Below are positions 35,110 to 44,057 of a stretch of 64,000 nt of DNA, in pieces (the stretch's first letter is position 1; every line of letters begins with the position of its first letter). The position numbers and the translations under genes are program-made. The notes under the pieces are model-generated. The model ran no database searches. It saw nothing but the letters and a program-made list of their open reading frames with translations, and had not been told where the DNA came from. Source of the DNA: Neorhizobium huautlense (GTDB lineage: Bacteria > Pseudomonadota > Alphaproteobacteria > Rhizobiales > Rhizobiaceae); the NCBI RefSeq assembly GCF_002968575.1, contig NZ_PVBM01000026.1:1-64000 (forward strand). The letters run 5' to 3'.

Positions 35110-36105
35110 GTGGTTGAGTTGTTCCAGGGCATCGCGGAGCGCAATCTGCCTATCGGCCCGAGCGATCTTTTCATTTTGCCGACCACTGAGCGCCGCCTTC
35201 ACTCGGTACGATCTGCAAGCATCGAGTATGGAATGATGGAAGACCGCATCTACCAGCTCATGTTGGACGCAAGTCTGGTCGAACCAACAGAACTCACCAG
35301 TGGACGCATCTATTTCGATGCCCAAAAGGGCCACGATATCATCATGGCCGCGCTCGACACTGTGACCACTGCCGAGATGGCGGTGGACCTCGACGTAGCG
35401 ATTGACCGTGTTCGCGCGATCCTCGACGCAGGCCTCATCCGTCGCGTCGAGGAATTCACGGACGATACTCGCACCTATTCCCGAGTAAGAAAGGCTGATT
35501 ACGAAAATTTCAAATCCGCGATCAATGAACGCGCAACGTCCATCGACGAAGAAAACGAACACGTACCCCTTTCTCAAGCGGCGCGTCAGGCGACGTGCAC
35601 TATCGAGAAAATCCTCGAATTGGCATTGGAGGACAAGGTGTCATTGTTTCGTGTTGATCCTCGCTTCCTGTCAGGCCTCATGGTCGATCCCGCTGAAGTA
35701 GCGCGCCATATCGTGGTCGCGCGGAAAAACGAAGCGGCCGTCAGCAGTGTCACGATTTATGATCCCGACGCACCGTATCCCACACTTCTTAATCGTCGCG
35801 AGGCTGAGCGACGGCTGAAGACGGCGAGTGGCACTGTGCGCGAGCTGATCCGACTGCGACTCGTCGAAACGGCATTCGCGTTTAGCCCTGTGACGCAACG
35901 TTCCCAAAACTATGTCACCGTGGCCTCTGTGGATGCTTTCGTGAAGGATCACATCTCCCTTGCGATGCTGTCTGATCAGGCCAACATTTTTCCCGGCAAG
36001 ATGAAAAAGCAACTCGACGCCCGAGGGGTTAAATCAGCCTTTGAACCAACCGGTAGGAACTCACGATACTATCGTATCGCAGACGTTCGAGACTTCGTCG
36101 GATAG
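35110..36105 (+). CDS. TniQ/TnsD-like target selector, C-terminal part (frameshifted)
   Basis: The 331-residue frame continues TniQ: VVELFQGIAERNLPIGPSDLF, then RRLHSVRSASIEYGMMEDRIYQLM, which matches the R.WHSV...A..YG helix-turn-helix region of TniQ family proteins. Several winged-helix-like repeats follow and would read the DNA target. No ribosome-binding site precedes the nominal ATG at 35110, which supports it being the tail of the upstream frame rather than a separate gene. It ends 25 bases before the terminator. Confidence 0.75.
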   Translation: MVELFQGIAERNLPIGPSDLFILPTTERRLHSVRSASIEYGMMEDRIYQLMLDASLVEPTELTSGRIYFDAQKGHDIIMAALDTVTTAEMAVDLDVAIDRVRAILDAGLIRRVEEFTDDTRTYSRVRKADYENFKSAINERATSIDEENEHVPLSQAARQATCTIEKILELALEDKVSLFRVDPRFLSGLMVDPAEVARHIVVARKNEAAVSSVTIYDPDAPYPTLLNRREAERRLKTASGTVRELIRLRLVETAFAFSPVTQRSQNYVTVASVDAFVKDHISLAMLSDQANIFPGKMKKQLDARGVKSAFEPTGRNSRYYRIADVRDFVG

Positions 36106-36130
36106 ATAACCCACCATCGTAATGGTTTTG

Positions 36131-36158
36131 AAAAAGCTCGCTTCGGCGGGCTTTTTTT
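36131..36158 (+). terminator. Rho-independent terminator after tns module
   Basis: An 11-bp stem (AAAAAGCTCGC with GCGGGCTTTTT, one T-G wobble) around a stable TTCG loop is followed by a run of T. It closes the rightward tns operon. Confidence 0.9.
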
Positions 36159-36309
36159 ATGCCTTGCGTTCCCCCAGTGTCAGACTTGGACAAAGGTAAC
36201 GGAGCGTCCAGCCCATACATTCTTGACAGCCAGCGTGAAACAGTAGTGAAATCAATTAGGGCGACGGTCGATTGCGATGAATCAAAGGAGCGCAATCAGC
36301 TGCGGTGTC
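36159..36309. other. Junction between mobile module and metabolic genes
   Basis: About 150 bases between the tns terminator and the stop codon of the GH3 gene. No gene seen. The GH3 gene ends naturally here, so this is a candidate element boundary or insertion site downstream of a conserved gene, but no terminal repeat or target duplication was recognised. Confidence 0.4.
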
Positions 36310-38001
36310 TTATATCCGAGCCTGGTCCTGTCCGCAGAAGGCGTCTACAGGACTTTTTCCGAGGAATGGCGCAACGCCTGTCATACAGTTGAGCACCGCT
36401 TCCTGCATCTCGTCGGAAGTGGCATATGCATTGATGACGGCTGGCATCCGCGGCGCATCGTAAAGATAATAGGGATAGCCGAATGAAATCAATGCCGTGG
36501 GCACTTGGTACCAGGGCCGTTTCATTGCCATTCGAAAATCACCCATCAGTCGCGCCCAGTCGAGAAAGATGTGACCGCGGGTCAGAAGCGTCTCTTCTGC
36601 CAAGAGATAAAGGACGAGGTCATAGAGTTCCGGACGCCAGTCATCTCCCGGCGAAAACAGAGTGACATTGAAGCCGCGTTCCCGCATCATCGCGGGGAGC
36701 GCAAGCGGGATCGGATCGCCGTGGATGGGCGAGACGATACCACCGGAGATAACAAGCACACGGCGATGGGTCTTTGGAGTTAGCGGAAACAATCCGCTGA
36801 CATCCTTCACCAGCGTAGGCGCCCGAGCAAAGGCTTCTTTTGCGGTCGCCTTTGCCTGCGGCCTTGCAATACGGCCAAGCCGCTGCTGCCGCGATTGCGG
36901 TTGTCGGCGATGCAGACCAAGGGCGGCCTTGAGCCCCAGAACACGCGTCAACGCTTCGTCCAGGCGCGCATGAGAAAGCCTTCCATCCTTGAGCGCCTCC
37001 TTGATATTGGCGATATCCCCCGGCAGGTCGCCAGTGAACAGCACCATGTCACAGCCGGCTCTCAGCATCTCGACCTTCGCCGGTGCCGCCGCCATGTAGG
37101 AGGTGGCCCCCGCCATCTCTGAAGCATCTGAAACGATCAGGCCGTTAAAACCGAGCCGTCCGCGCAGCAGTTCGAGATTGAGCAAACGCGACATCGAGGC
37201 CGGCCGGTAGAGTTCCTCCAGTCCCGCGTCGGGAACAAGCGAGCGAACGAAGGCGGGCATCGCGATATGTGCCGACATGACGGAAAGCACATTGCATGAG
37301 ATGCCGGCGCGATAAAGCTTACCGAAGGTCGCGTCCCATTCTTCCATCGACAACGGGTTGACGGTCGTTACCAGATGCTGGTCACGGTCGTCGTATCCCT
37401 CCCCGGGCCAGTGCTTCAGGCAGGCCGCGATGCCGTGCTGCTGCAGCACTTCGATCTGCACCAGCGCATGACGTTCGATCAGCTCGGGATCGGCTCCGAA
37501 CCCGCGGGTTGCGACAATCGCGGAGCGGAAGGCGGCATTGATATCGACGACGGGCGTGAAGGACCAGTTGGTGCCGACGGCCTGCGCCTCATCGGCAAGC
37601 AGGCTGTACACGCGCCGCGTCAGGTCGATATCATCGGCGGCCGCCAACGCCAGCGGGTTCGGCACCTGTGTACCGAAGGGAACCGACATGCGCGACCCTT
37701 CGAGGTCGGCTGAAACCAGGAGCGGAATATCCGCCCTCTCCTGGATTGTTTCCAGAAGTTCCAGTTCGTCATTTCCGCTCTCGGAAAAGAACCGGGTCAC
37801 GCCGCCCGGGCGAAGGTGATCGAGCTCCGATATCCAGGGCGCGGCTGGCCCGTGAAGCCCGAGGACGAACAGTTGCGCGATCTTGCGGTCAAGGTCGCCG
37901 CTCAGTGCTTCGGCCTGCTCGGCAACCCAGGCAAGGTCTTTCGCTTGCAGGTTAAATGGCGGCCCGGTCAAAAGATGGAGCGGATATTTATCGGAAATCA
38001 T
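36310..38001 (-). CDS. GH3-family glycosidase (beta-N-acetylhexosaminidase-like)
   Basis: The protein of about 563 residues has the GH3 catalytic barrel: SADLEGSRM, CLKHWPGEGYDDRDQH (the KH(F/W)PG..D..H signature) and GLIVSDASEMAGA, where the Asp is the nucleophile. It is longer than NagZ because of a second alpha/beta domain after about residue 400. No signal peptide is visible, so it acts in the cytoplasm on imported sugars. I use the ATG at 38001; a GTG one codon earlier is equally possible. It is the last gene of the sulfatase/ABC operon, 61 bases after the preceding sulfatase, and would trim the desulfated oligosaccharide. Confidence 0.85.
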   Translation of the reverse strand: MISDKYPLHLLTGPPFNLQAKDLAWVAEQAEALSGDLDRKIAQLFVLGLHGPAAPWISELDHLRPGGVTRFFSESGNDELELLETIQERADIPLLVSADLEGSRMSVPFGTQVPNPLALAAADDIDLTRRVYSLLADEAQAVGTNWSFTPVVDINAAFRSAIVATRGFGADPELIERHALVQIEVLQQHGIAACLKHWPGEGYDDRDQHLVTTVNPLSMEEWDATFGKLYRAGISCNVLSVMSAHIAMPAFVRSLVPDAGLEELYRPASMSRLLNLELLRGRLGFNGLIVSDASEMAGATSYMAAAPAKVEMLRAGCDMVLFTGDLPGDIANIKEALKDGRLSHARLDEALTRVLGLKAALGLHRRQPQSRQQRLGRIARPQAKATAKEAFARAPTLVKDVSGLFPLTPKTHRRVLVISGGIVSPIHGDPIPLALPAMMRERGFNVTLFSPGDDWRPELYDLVLYLLAEETLLTRGHIFLDWARLMGDFRMAMKRPWYQVPTALISFGYPYYLYDAPRMPAVINAYATSDEMQEAVLNCMTGVAPFLGKSPVDAFCGQDQARI

Positions 38002-38062
38002 CACGTGTTCTCTGTCATAAGCCGCTGACTAATCTCGTCTTGGCTTTGCCTGTCCATCCGTC

Positions 38063-39565
38063 TCAGAGCCCTTGCCAGTCATAGCTTTCTGCGGGTGCAT
38101 CATGGGCCTGCATATAACGCCTTAGGCCCTCGTAAAGCCGCGCTTCCACATTCGCGTCGCGTATGGGTTTCTGCTGCTGCGGGTCCATCTGAAGATCAAA
38201 GAGACGAAAACCCTGGTCGAGGAATGAACCGCCGAGATTGGGCGGTCGTCTTGCCTCGCGCGTCGCGTCGATGCGCAGCAGTGGCATGCTCTTCGTAAAG
38301 TTAAAGGGCGGCGCCATCCTCGCCGTGGCCATCTCGGCGGCCGTGAATGGTTGAACCATATGCTGCGGCATCAATGTATATTCGCAAAGGCCTTCGCCTA
38401 ACACATCGGGCGGGTAGTGCAGCATCACGTACCGGCCATCGGTCACGCCGATAGGCCCGGCAAAGAGACCGAATGCGATGATCCTGTCGTCGCAGGCCTG
38501 GCCGGCTACAGCCGAGAGAAGTGAGCGCCCGGTCACATCAGTTCCAGGCGGGATACCGAAAACATCGAGGATGGTTGGCATGATGTCGACGGTCTGCGTC
38601 AACACCTGCAAGCGCTGGCCCGCTTGTTCGGCATGCGCAGGATGATAGACGATCAGCGGGATATGCGACATCTCTTCATAATACGGCATCCGGCTCTTGC
38701 CCCACCAGCCATGTTCGCCGAGCAAGAAGCCGTGATCGGTGGACAGTATTATTGCCGTGTCATTCCACATTTCATTGCTGTCCATGAAATCGAACAACCG
38801 GCCTAGATATTCATCGAGCATGCGGATCTGGGCCGCATAGTTGGCACGGATCTCAGCGATCTCATCATCCGTCTCGTTGACCGGCACGTAATCCGGCCAG
38901 TTCAGCACCCCGCCCTTCCAGTTGCTGTCGCCTTCGCGCCGGAAGCGCGACGGGGCATGAAACGGCTCATGCGGATCGAAAAGCTCAAGCTGCAGCATCC
39001 AGTTGTCGGCGGATTTGTTGGCCTCGAGAAACCCGAAAGCCGATGCGAAACAGCGCGGAGTGGGGAGGTCGCTCTCGTCCTTCTCGTAAAGACGATTGAT
39101 CGCATGGACGATCCGCCCGGGCTTCTTCTTCGGATCATAGTGACGCTGATCATACTCCCCGGCGAACTGGGCCAAAGGTGGTTCGACCACGGCCTTCCAG
39201 GTGTCGTATTCCTGGCCTCGAATGAAATCCCAGCTATCGTAGCGGGTGTTGTAGCCCGAGCCGCCATTTTGAAAATAATGGAAATGGTCTGTGACAAGGT
39301 GCGAATAAATTCCCTTCGCACGGAGCATTTCACAGAAGCTGGTGTCATAGGGTTCCATCGGCCCCCATGAGCGATGAAAAAAGTTGGCGCGGCCGGTCTG
39401 TATGTCGCGGCGCGCCGGAATGCACGGAAGGCTGCCCACATAATGGCTGTCGAAGGTGACCGAGCGTGCCGCGAGGCGATCGAAATTGGGAGTTTCAATC
39501 TTGCCGCCATAGGCGCCAAGGGCGCTGCGGTTGAGTGAATCGAACAGAAGGAAGATCAGACGCAT
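38063..39565 (-). CDS. Cys-type sulfatase
   Basis: The protein of about 500 residues has the alkaline-phosphatase fold motifs LLFDSLNRSALGAYGG and SLPCIPARRDIQTG, which is the CxPxR site converted to formylglycine, plus STDHGFLLGEHGWWGK. The substrate could be a sulfated sugar. The ATG at 39565 has GAGG six bases upstream. The adjacent formylglycine-generating enzyme gene ends nine bases upstream, so enzyme and activator are co-expressed. No signal peptide is seen, so desulfation is likely cytoplasmic. Confidence 0.88.
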   Translation of the reverse strand: MRLIFLLFDSLNRSALGAYGGKIETPNFDRLAARSVTFDSHYVGSLPCIPARRDIQTGRANFFHRSWGPMEPYDTSFCEMLRAKGIYSHLVTDHFHYFQNGGSGYNTRYDSWDFIRGQEYDTWKAVVEPPLAQFAGEYDQRHYDPKKKPGRIVHAINRLYEKDESDLPTPRCFASAFGFLEANKSADNWMLQLELFDPHEPFHAPSRFRREGDSNWKGGVLNWPDYVPVNETDDEIAEIRANYAAQIRMLDEYLGRLFDFMDSNEMWNDTAIILSTDHGFLLGEHGWWGKSRMPYYEEMSHIPLIVYHPAHAEQAGQRLQVLTQTVDIMPTILDVFGIPPGTDVTGRSLLSAVAGQACDDRIIAFGLFAGPIGVTDGRYVMLHYPPDVLGEGLCEYTLMPQHMVQPFTAAEMATARMAPPFNFTKSMPLLRIDATREARRPPNLGGSFLDQGFRLFDLQMDPQQQKPIRDANVEARLYEGLRRYMQAHDAPAESYDWQGL

Positions 39566-39573
39566 CACTTACC

Positions 39574-40515
39574 TCAACCGTCATAAAATACCCGAAGGCC
39601 GGAATTGCACGCCCCGCTGTCCGCCACGAGTGCGAGACGAGCAGCAATCCGATAGCGATAGCAATAGCTGATATGACAAAGGAAACTGCCGCCCTTCATC
39701 AACTTCTGACCGAGGGTTCGGGAAGTCTCGTTGCGTTGTGCGGCGAAGCGGCTCGCCGAGCGTATCCGGAACGGTTCGACGGTCCATTCCCAGACATTTC
39801 CGGCCATGTCAAAAAGGCCCGCGCCGTTTGGCGGAAAAGCCGTGACCGGCGACGTGCCGATCCATCCATCGGCCAGCGTATTTTCCTCCGGAAATCGCCC
39901 CTGCCAGATGTTGCAGGGCATGAATGACCTGTCGTCCGGCTCTTTGTCTCCCCACGGAAATTTCGGATCGGGGAGTCCGCCGCGGGCGGCATATTCCCAT
40001 TCCGCTTCCGTTGGCAGCCGTCCTCCGGCCCACTTGGCAAAGGCGTTGGCGTCCTCCCAGGAAATGTGGCTGACCGGATGGTCCGCCCGATCCGCTACCG
40101 AACTTCCGGGACCCATGGGCGAATGCCAGCAGGCGCCATCGATCTTGACCCACCAGGGGGTCTCTGAGCGCGAAGGTGCGACCGTCTGCGGCTTCGGGAG
40201 GAGACCCCGGAAGACCAGGCCCCACCCGAACCGCTCGGATTCGGTGACATAGCCCGTCTCCGCCACGAAAGCGGCAAAGCGGGAATTGGTGACAAGGGTG
40301 GCGTCGACAGAAAATCCCTTAAGCTTGCGCTCCCGGTAGACCCCTTCGCCATCGAGCGGAATTGACGGGGTTCGCGTGCCGGTATGCGCCCTGGCGGCAG
40401 GAAAGGCCACGCGTGCCGGTGCCCGCGCATCGGCAATGTCGAGGGCGACGGCATGTGCGCCGCCCTCTTTCTTTTGCCGCCGGACATGGCCACCTGTTGA
40501 TCCGCAGCAGCTCAT
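39574..40515 (-). CDS. Formylglycine-generating enzyme (SUMF1/FGE family)
   Basis: The 313-residue protein has RLPTEAEWEYAARGG, FDMAGNVWEWTVEPF and GGSFLCHISYCYRYRIAAR; the last holds the two Cys of the copper-dependent FGE active site. FGE oxidises the CxPxR Cys of sulfatases to formylglycine. The N-terminus begins MSCCGSTGG at the ATG at 40515, which overlaps the upstream sulfatase stop region. It lies between the two sulfatase genes, so both can be matured from the same transcript. Two Cys near the N-terminus (SCC) are unusual but may bind metal. Confidence 0.88.
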   Translation of the reverse strand: MSCCGSTGGHVRRQKKEGGAHAVALDIADARAPARVAFPAARAHTGTRTPSIPLDGEGVYRERKLKGFSVDATLVTNSRFAAFVAETGYVTESERFGWGLVFRGLLPKPQTVAPSRSETPWWVKIDGACWHSPMGPGSSVADRADHPVSHISWEDANAFAKWAGGRLPTEAEWEYAARGGLPDPKFPWGDKEPDDRSFMPCNIWQGRFPEENTLADGWIGTSPVTAFPPNGAGLFDMAGNVWEWTVEPFRIRSASRFAAQRNETSRTLGQKLMKGGSFLCHISYCYRYRIAARLALVADSGACNSGLRVFYDG

Positions 40516-40516
40516 G

Positions 40517-42073
40517 TCAGGCCGCTTTTGCAGCTCGGGCCGAAAGGGCTGCCGCCGTGTCATGCTCCGGCACGTCGCCGATATCGGCCATCTTGCGATC
40601 CAGCTTGGCGATCATCATCTCGAACACGCCGGCGTAGGCGGGATCATCTGCAAGGTTGTTGATCTCGGACGGATCCTTTTCGCAATCGAACAACTCCCAT
40701 TCGGGTGGCGCCCCGTTGGGGTGTGCGCCGAGCTGGCCCAGGTCGTCATTGTACCAGTAGATCAGCTTGTAGCGCTGGTCGCGCACACCGTAATGGGCCC
40801 AGGCGCCGTGGATGATGTCGTTATGCATCCAGTAGCGGTGATAGGCGAGCTGGTCCCAGTCTTTCGGGGTATTGCCTTCGAAAACGGAGCGCAGGCTGGT
40901 GCCCTGCATGTAGGAGGGCTTTGCGATCCCGGCATAATCCAGGAAAGTCGGGGCAAAGTCGACATTACAGGAGATGTCCCTGGTGATGCGGCCCGCCGGG
41001 ATGGAGCCCGGAAGCCTGGCCAAAAGAGGCATCTGCAGGCTTTCCTCGTACATGAAGCGCTTGTCGAACCAGCCATGCTCGCCCAGAAAGAAACCCTGAT
41101 CGGAGGAGTAGATGACCAGCGTATTGTCGGCGAGGCCGGCTTCATCGAGATAATCGAGCAGGCGGCCGACATTTTCATCGATCGACTGCACGGTTCGCAG
41201 ATAGCGCTTCATGTAACGCTGGTACTTGAACTCGGCGAAGGATCGCGGGTCGTCGAACGTGTAGTTCTCCCCCGTCTTGGAGTCGATGACGGTGATGGTC
41301 TCGCCTTCCATCAATTCCGGTACCTTGCGAATGTGCCAGCCATCCACCATCAGCTCGCCGGCGACACCTTGCGGACCTTCAGGCTGGACGAGACCCAGGT
41401 CTTCCCAGTTCATGTCATGTCTGATGCGCATCCTGGCCGCCTGGGCGGCTTTGGCGCGATTGGCATAGTCGTCGTTGAAGGTCTCGGGCAGCGGCAGATC
41501 TTCGTCCGCCCACAGATGGTCCCATTTGGGATGGGGGATGAAGTTGCGATGCGGCGCCTTGTGGTGGCACATCAGGAAGAAGGGGGCGTCATCTTCCTTC
41601 TTCCGTTGGATGAAGTCGATCGACATATCGGTGATGATGTCGGTTGCATATCCGGGGATCCGCTTGCGCCCCTCCGGCGAGATGAAGGCCGGATCCCAAT
41701 AATCGCCCTGGCCCGGCACAACTGCCCATTCGTCAAAGCCGGTCGGCTCGTGAACCGGACCTTCGCCGAGATGCCACTTGCCGAAGATCGCCGTAGCATA
41801 TCCGTTTGCCCTCAGCGTCTTGGCAACGTTCGGCCAGCGATTGTCGATATGCGTATCCAGCGTCGTCACGCAATTTACGTGGTTGTGCGTGCCCGTGAGG
41901 ATCGCGGCGCGCGAAGGCGTGCAGATCGAGTTGGTCACATAGCAGGCGTCGTGACGCAGCCCCTCATTGGCAAGCCGGTCGAGATTGGGGGTATTGTTCA
42001 GTCCAGCACCATAGGCGCTGATCGCGCGGGCCGCGTGATCGTCGGAAAGGATGAAAATAATGTTGGGGCGCAT
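40517..42073 (-). CDS. Cys-type sulfatase (N-acetylglucosamine-6-sulfatase-like)
   Basis: The 518-residue protein has IIFILSDDHAARAISAYG, VTNSICTPSRAAILTG (formylglycine site CTPSR) and SSDQGFFLGEHGWFDKR. It resembles family S1 sulfatases acting on GlcNAc-6-sulfate or mucin glycans, but substrate choice cannot be fixed from sequence. The ATG at 42073 has AAGGAG upstream. It lies directly after the transporter ATPase gene in the same operon, which fits import of a sulfated sugar followed by intracellular desulfation. Confidence 0.88.
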   Translation of the reverse strand: MRPNIIFILSDDHAARAISAYGAGLNNTPNLDRLANEGLRHDACYVTNSICTPSRAAILTGTHNHVNCVTTLDTHIDNRWPNVAKTLRANGYATAIFGKWHLGEGPVHEPTGFDEWAVVPGQGDYWDPAFISPEGRKRIPGYATDIITDMSIDFIQRKKEDDAPFFLMCHHKAPHRNFIPHPKWDHLWADEDLPLPETFNDDYANRAKAAQAARMRIRHDMNWEDLGLVQPEGPQGVAGELMVDGWHIRKVPELMEGETITVIDSKTGENYTFDDPRSFAEFKYQRYMKRYLRTVQSIDENVGRLLDYLDEAGLADNTLVIYSSDQGFFLGEHGWFDKRFMYEESLQMPLLARLPGSIPAGRITRDISCNVDFAPTFLDYAGIAKPSYMQGTSLRSVFEGNTPKDWDQLAYHRYWMHNDIIHGAWAHYGVRDQRYKLIYWYNDDLGQLGAHPNGAPPEWELFDCEKDPSEINNLADDPAYAGVFEMMIAKLDRKMADIGDVPEHDTAAALSARAAKAA

Positions 42074-42091
42074 TCTGTCTTTACTCCTTCA

Positions 42092-43174
42092 TCAGGCCTC
42101 GGCCGCCACCGGGTTGCCGGCCATGGCGACGTCCCGGAGCACCCTTCCCTCTGCATCAAAGAAATGAACCTTGCCGGTCAGGGCGAATTGCAAACTGTCC
42201 CTGACGCGGACAGCGGCGCCGGGTGGAAAGCGGGCCACGAGTTCCTGTCCCCAAGGGGTACGGAAATGAACGAATTCGGCGTCGCCCAGCCGCTCGACGA
42301 CACTGACCTCGCCCGCAATCGTTCCGGCACCTGGCCCGGCCCTCTCCAGCGCATCGGCCCGTACGCCGAGCGTTGCGACGGCATTGGATTGAGATCCTGA
42401 AAGCCTAAGCGGGCGGCCATCCGGCAGCTTGTCGCCCTTCACTTCGACGAAATTCATCTTCGGCGAACCGATGAAGCCGGCGACGAAGATATTGTCGGGG
42501 TCCTCGTAGAGCTCCATGGGCGCGCCGATCTGCTCAACCCGGCCATCGCGCAGCACCACTATCTTGTCGGCAAGTGTCATTGCCTCGACCTGGTCATGGG
42601 TGACATAGACCATGGTGGCGCCCTGGAGTTGGCCGTGAAGCTTGGCGATCTCCAGGCGCGTGGCGACACGCAGTTCGGCATCCAGGTTGGATAACGGCTC
42701 ATCGAACAGGAAAACGTCCGGATCCCGAACGATGGCACGGCCGATGGCGACACGCTGACGCTGGCCGCCGGACAACTGCCTGGGTTTGCGGTTGAGCAGT
42801 GTTTCAATCTGCAGGATCTTGGCGGCTTTATCGACCTTGGCCTTGACCTCGCTCTTGGCGACACCGTTCATGAGCAGGCCGAAACCCATATTTCGTTCAA
42901 CCGTCATATGCGGATAGAGCGCATAGGTCTGGAACACCATCGCCGTGCCGCGCTGGCTCGGATCGAGGTCGTTTACCCTGCGATCACCGATCGCGATCGT
43001 CCCGGCCGATATCTCCTCAAGGCCGGCGATCATCCGCAGAAGCGTTGATTTTCCGCAACCCGATGGACCGACGAAGACGCAGAATTCGCCCTCTTCGATA
43101 ACGATATCGACCCCGCGGATAACCTCCACCGCGCCATAGCTTTTTTTGACGTTTGTAAGTTTGACACCAGACAT
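42092..43174 (-). CDS. Sugar ABC transporter ATP-binding protein (UgpC/MsmK-type)
   Basis: The 360-residue ATPase has Walker A GPSGCGKST, the Q-loop in FQTYALYPHMT, signature LSGGQRQR, Walker B VFLFDEPLSNLD and an H-loop in VTHDQ. A C-terminal TOBE/MalK-type domain of about 120 residues follows and often mediates regulation. It powers the importer with the two permeases encoded just upstream. GGAG lies seven bases before the ATG at 43174. Confidence 0.92.
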   Translation of the reverse strand: MSGVKLTNVKKSYGAVEVIRGVDIVIEEGEFCVFVGPSGCGKSTLLRMIAGLEEISAGTIAIGDRRVNDLDPSQRGTAMVFQTYALYPHMTVERNMGFGLLMNGVAKSEVKAKVDKAAKILQIETLLNRKPRQLSGGQRQRVAIGRAIVRDPDVFLFDEPLSNLDAELRVATRLEIAKLHGQLQGATMVYVTHDQVEAMTLADKIVVLRDGRVEQIGAPMELYEDPDNIFVAGFIGSPKMNFVEVKGDKLPDGRPLRLSGSQSNAVATLGVRADALERAGPGAGTIAGEVSVVERLGDAEFVHFRTPWGQELVARFPPGAAVRVRDSLQFALTGKVHFFDAEGRVLRDVAMAGNPVAAEA

Positions 43175-43187
43175 GAAGATCTCCAGA

Positions 43188-44057
43188 TCAGCCTTTGACC
43201 GCGCCCGCGAGGCCGTCGATGAAGTAGCGTTGAAGGAAGAGGAACAGCAGCACGATGGGGCCGATGGCGATCGTAGACGCGGCCATCATCCCACCCCAGT
43301 CGACAAAATGCTCACCCTTGAAGGAATAGATGCCGACGCTGAGCGTGCGCATCGCCGGATTGGCAAGCGTGATGACGAGCGGCAACAGGAAGTCGTTCCA
43401 GGCCTGCAGCGACTGCATGACCACGACAGTCACCACGATCGGCTTGGCCAGCGGCAGCATGACGTACCAGAAGGTCTTGACCGGTCCGACACCGTCCATG
43501 CGGCTGGCCTCTTCCAGCTCCCTCGGCATTTGCGTGAAATAGCCGGCAAACAGCAGGATGAAGATCACGATCGAGTGGCCGCAGGTCGCAAGCATCAAGC
43601 CCCAGAGCGATTGGCCAAGGCCAAGTGTGGTGAGCAGCTGGAACACGGGAATGATCGTGTAGCCCTGCGGAATGAAGAGGGTAAACACCATCAGCCCCAT
43701 CAGAGGCCATTTTCCGGGAAACTCCCGGCGTCCGAGGACATAGCCACCGAGCGCTGCCGCGATCGTGGTGATCAAGACCGAACCGACCGTCACGAACAGC
43801 GTGTTGAAGAAATAGCGCTGCATGTTGGCCTCGGTCCAGGCGCGGCCGTAGTTCTCGAATGTCGGTCGATTGGGAATCATTCCCGGGTTGGTGAACAGTT
43901 CCGAATTGGGCTTGAACGAAGCGGCGATCATCCAGATCAGAGGGTAGATCCAGATCACGCACATCACGGCAAGCACAATCGAGGTGATGAACCGCTTGCG
44001 CCTGGGTGTGAAGATCGATTGCCGCATGCGGCCTGGGGGCAGAGCGGCATCAGACAT
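43188..44057 (-). CDS. Sugar ABC transporter permease (MalG-type)
   Basis: The 289-residue inner-membrane protein has about six TM helices. The EAA-loop region reads EEASRMDGVGPVKTFWYVMLPLAKP, where the ATPase docks. The start is placed at the ATG at 44057, with GGAGG just upstream, rather than the longer frame to 44093. It overlaps the stop of the MalF-type permease gene by eight bases, a typical coupling for heterodimeric permeases. Confidence 0.9.
   Translation of the reverse strand: MSDAALPPGRMRQSIFTPRRKRFITSIVLAVMCVIWIYPLIWMIAASFKPNSELFTNPGMIPNRPTFENYGRAWTEANMQRYFFNTLFVTVGSVLITTIAAALGGYVLGRREFPGKWPLMGLMVFTLFIPQGYTIIPVFQLLTTLGLGQSLWGLMLATCGHSIVIFILLFAGYFTQMPRELEEASRMDGVGPVKTFWYVMLPLAKPIVVTVVVMQSLQAWNDFLLPLVITLANPAMRTLSVGIYSFKGEHFVDWGGMMAASTIAIGPIVLLFLFLQRYFIDGLAGAVKG

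Larger units (their letters stand above)
29804..36158 (+). mobile_element. Tn7-like transposition module (tnsA-tnsB-tnsC-tniQ)
   Basis: Five or six co-oriented genes with small gaps or overlaps encode a PD-(D/E)XK TnsA, a DDE TnsB, an AAA+ TnsC and a TniQ/TnsD-type target selector split by a frameshift. They end at a strong rho-independent terminator. This is the heteromeric transposase set of Tn7-like elements, which excise by cut-and-paste and insert with target selection. The ends of the element were not found. The flanking defence genes to the left are plausible cargo, but Tn7 operons usually read inward from an end, which would put cargo to the right. Confidence 0.8.

Noticed and set aside
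260-36270. CGACCGTC at 260-267 and its reverse complement at 36263-36270 as possible element ends
   Set aside because: An inverted 8-base match between two windows of about 200 bases is expected by chance, and no longer repeat or TGT/ACA end accompanies it.
40376-42400. Long plus-strand frame of 674 codons
   Set aside because: It lies opposite a clear sulfatase with intact motifs; the GC-rich codon bias of the real gene keeps the antisense frame open.
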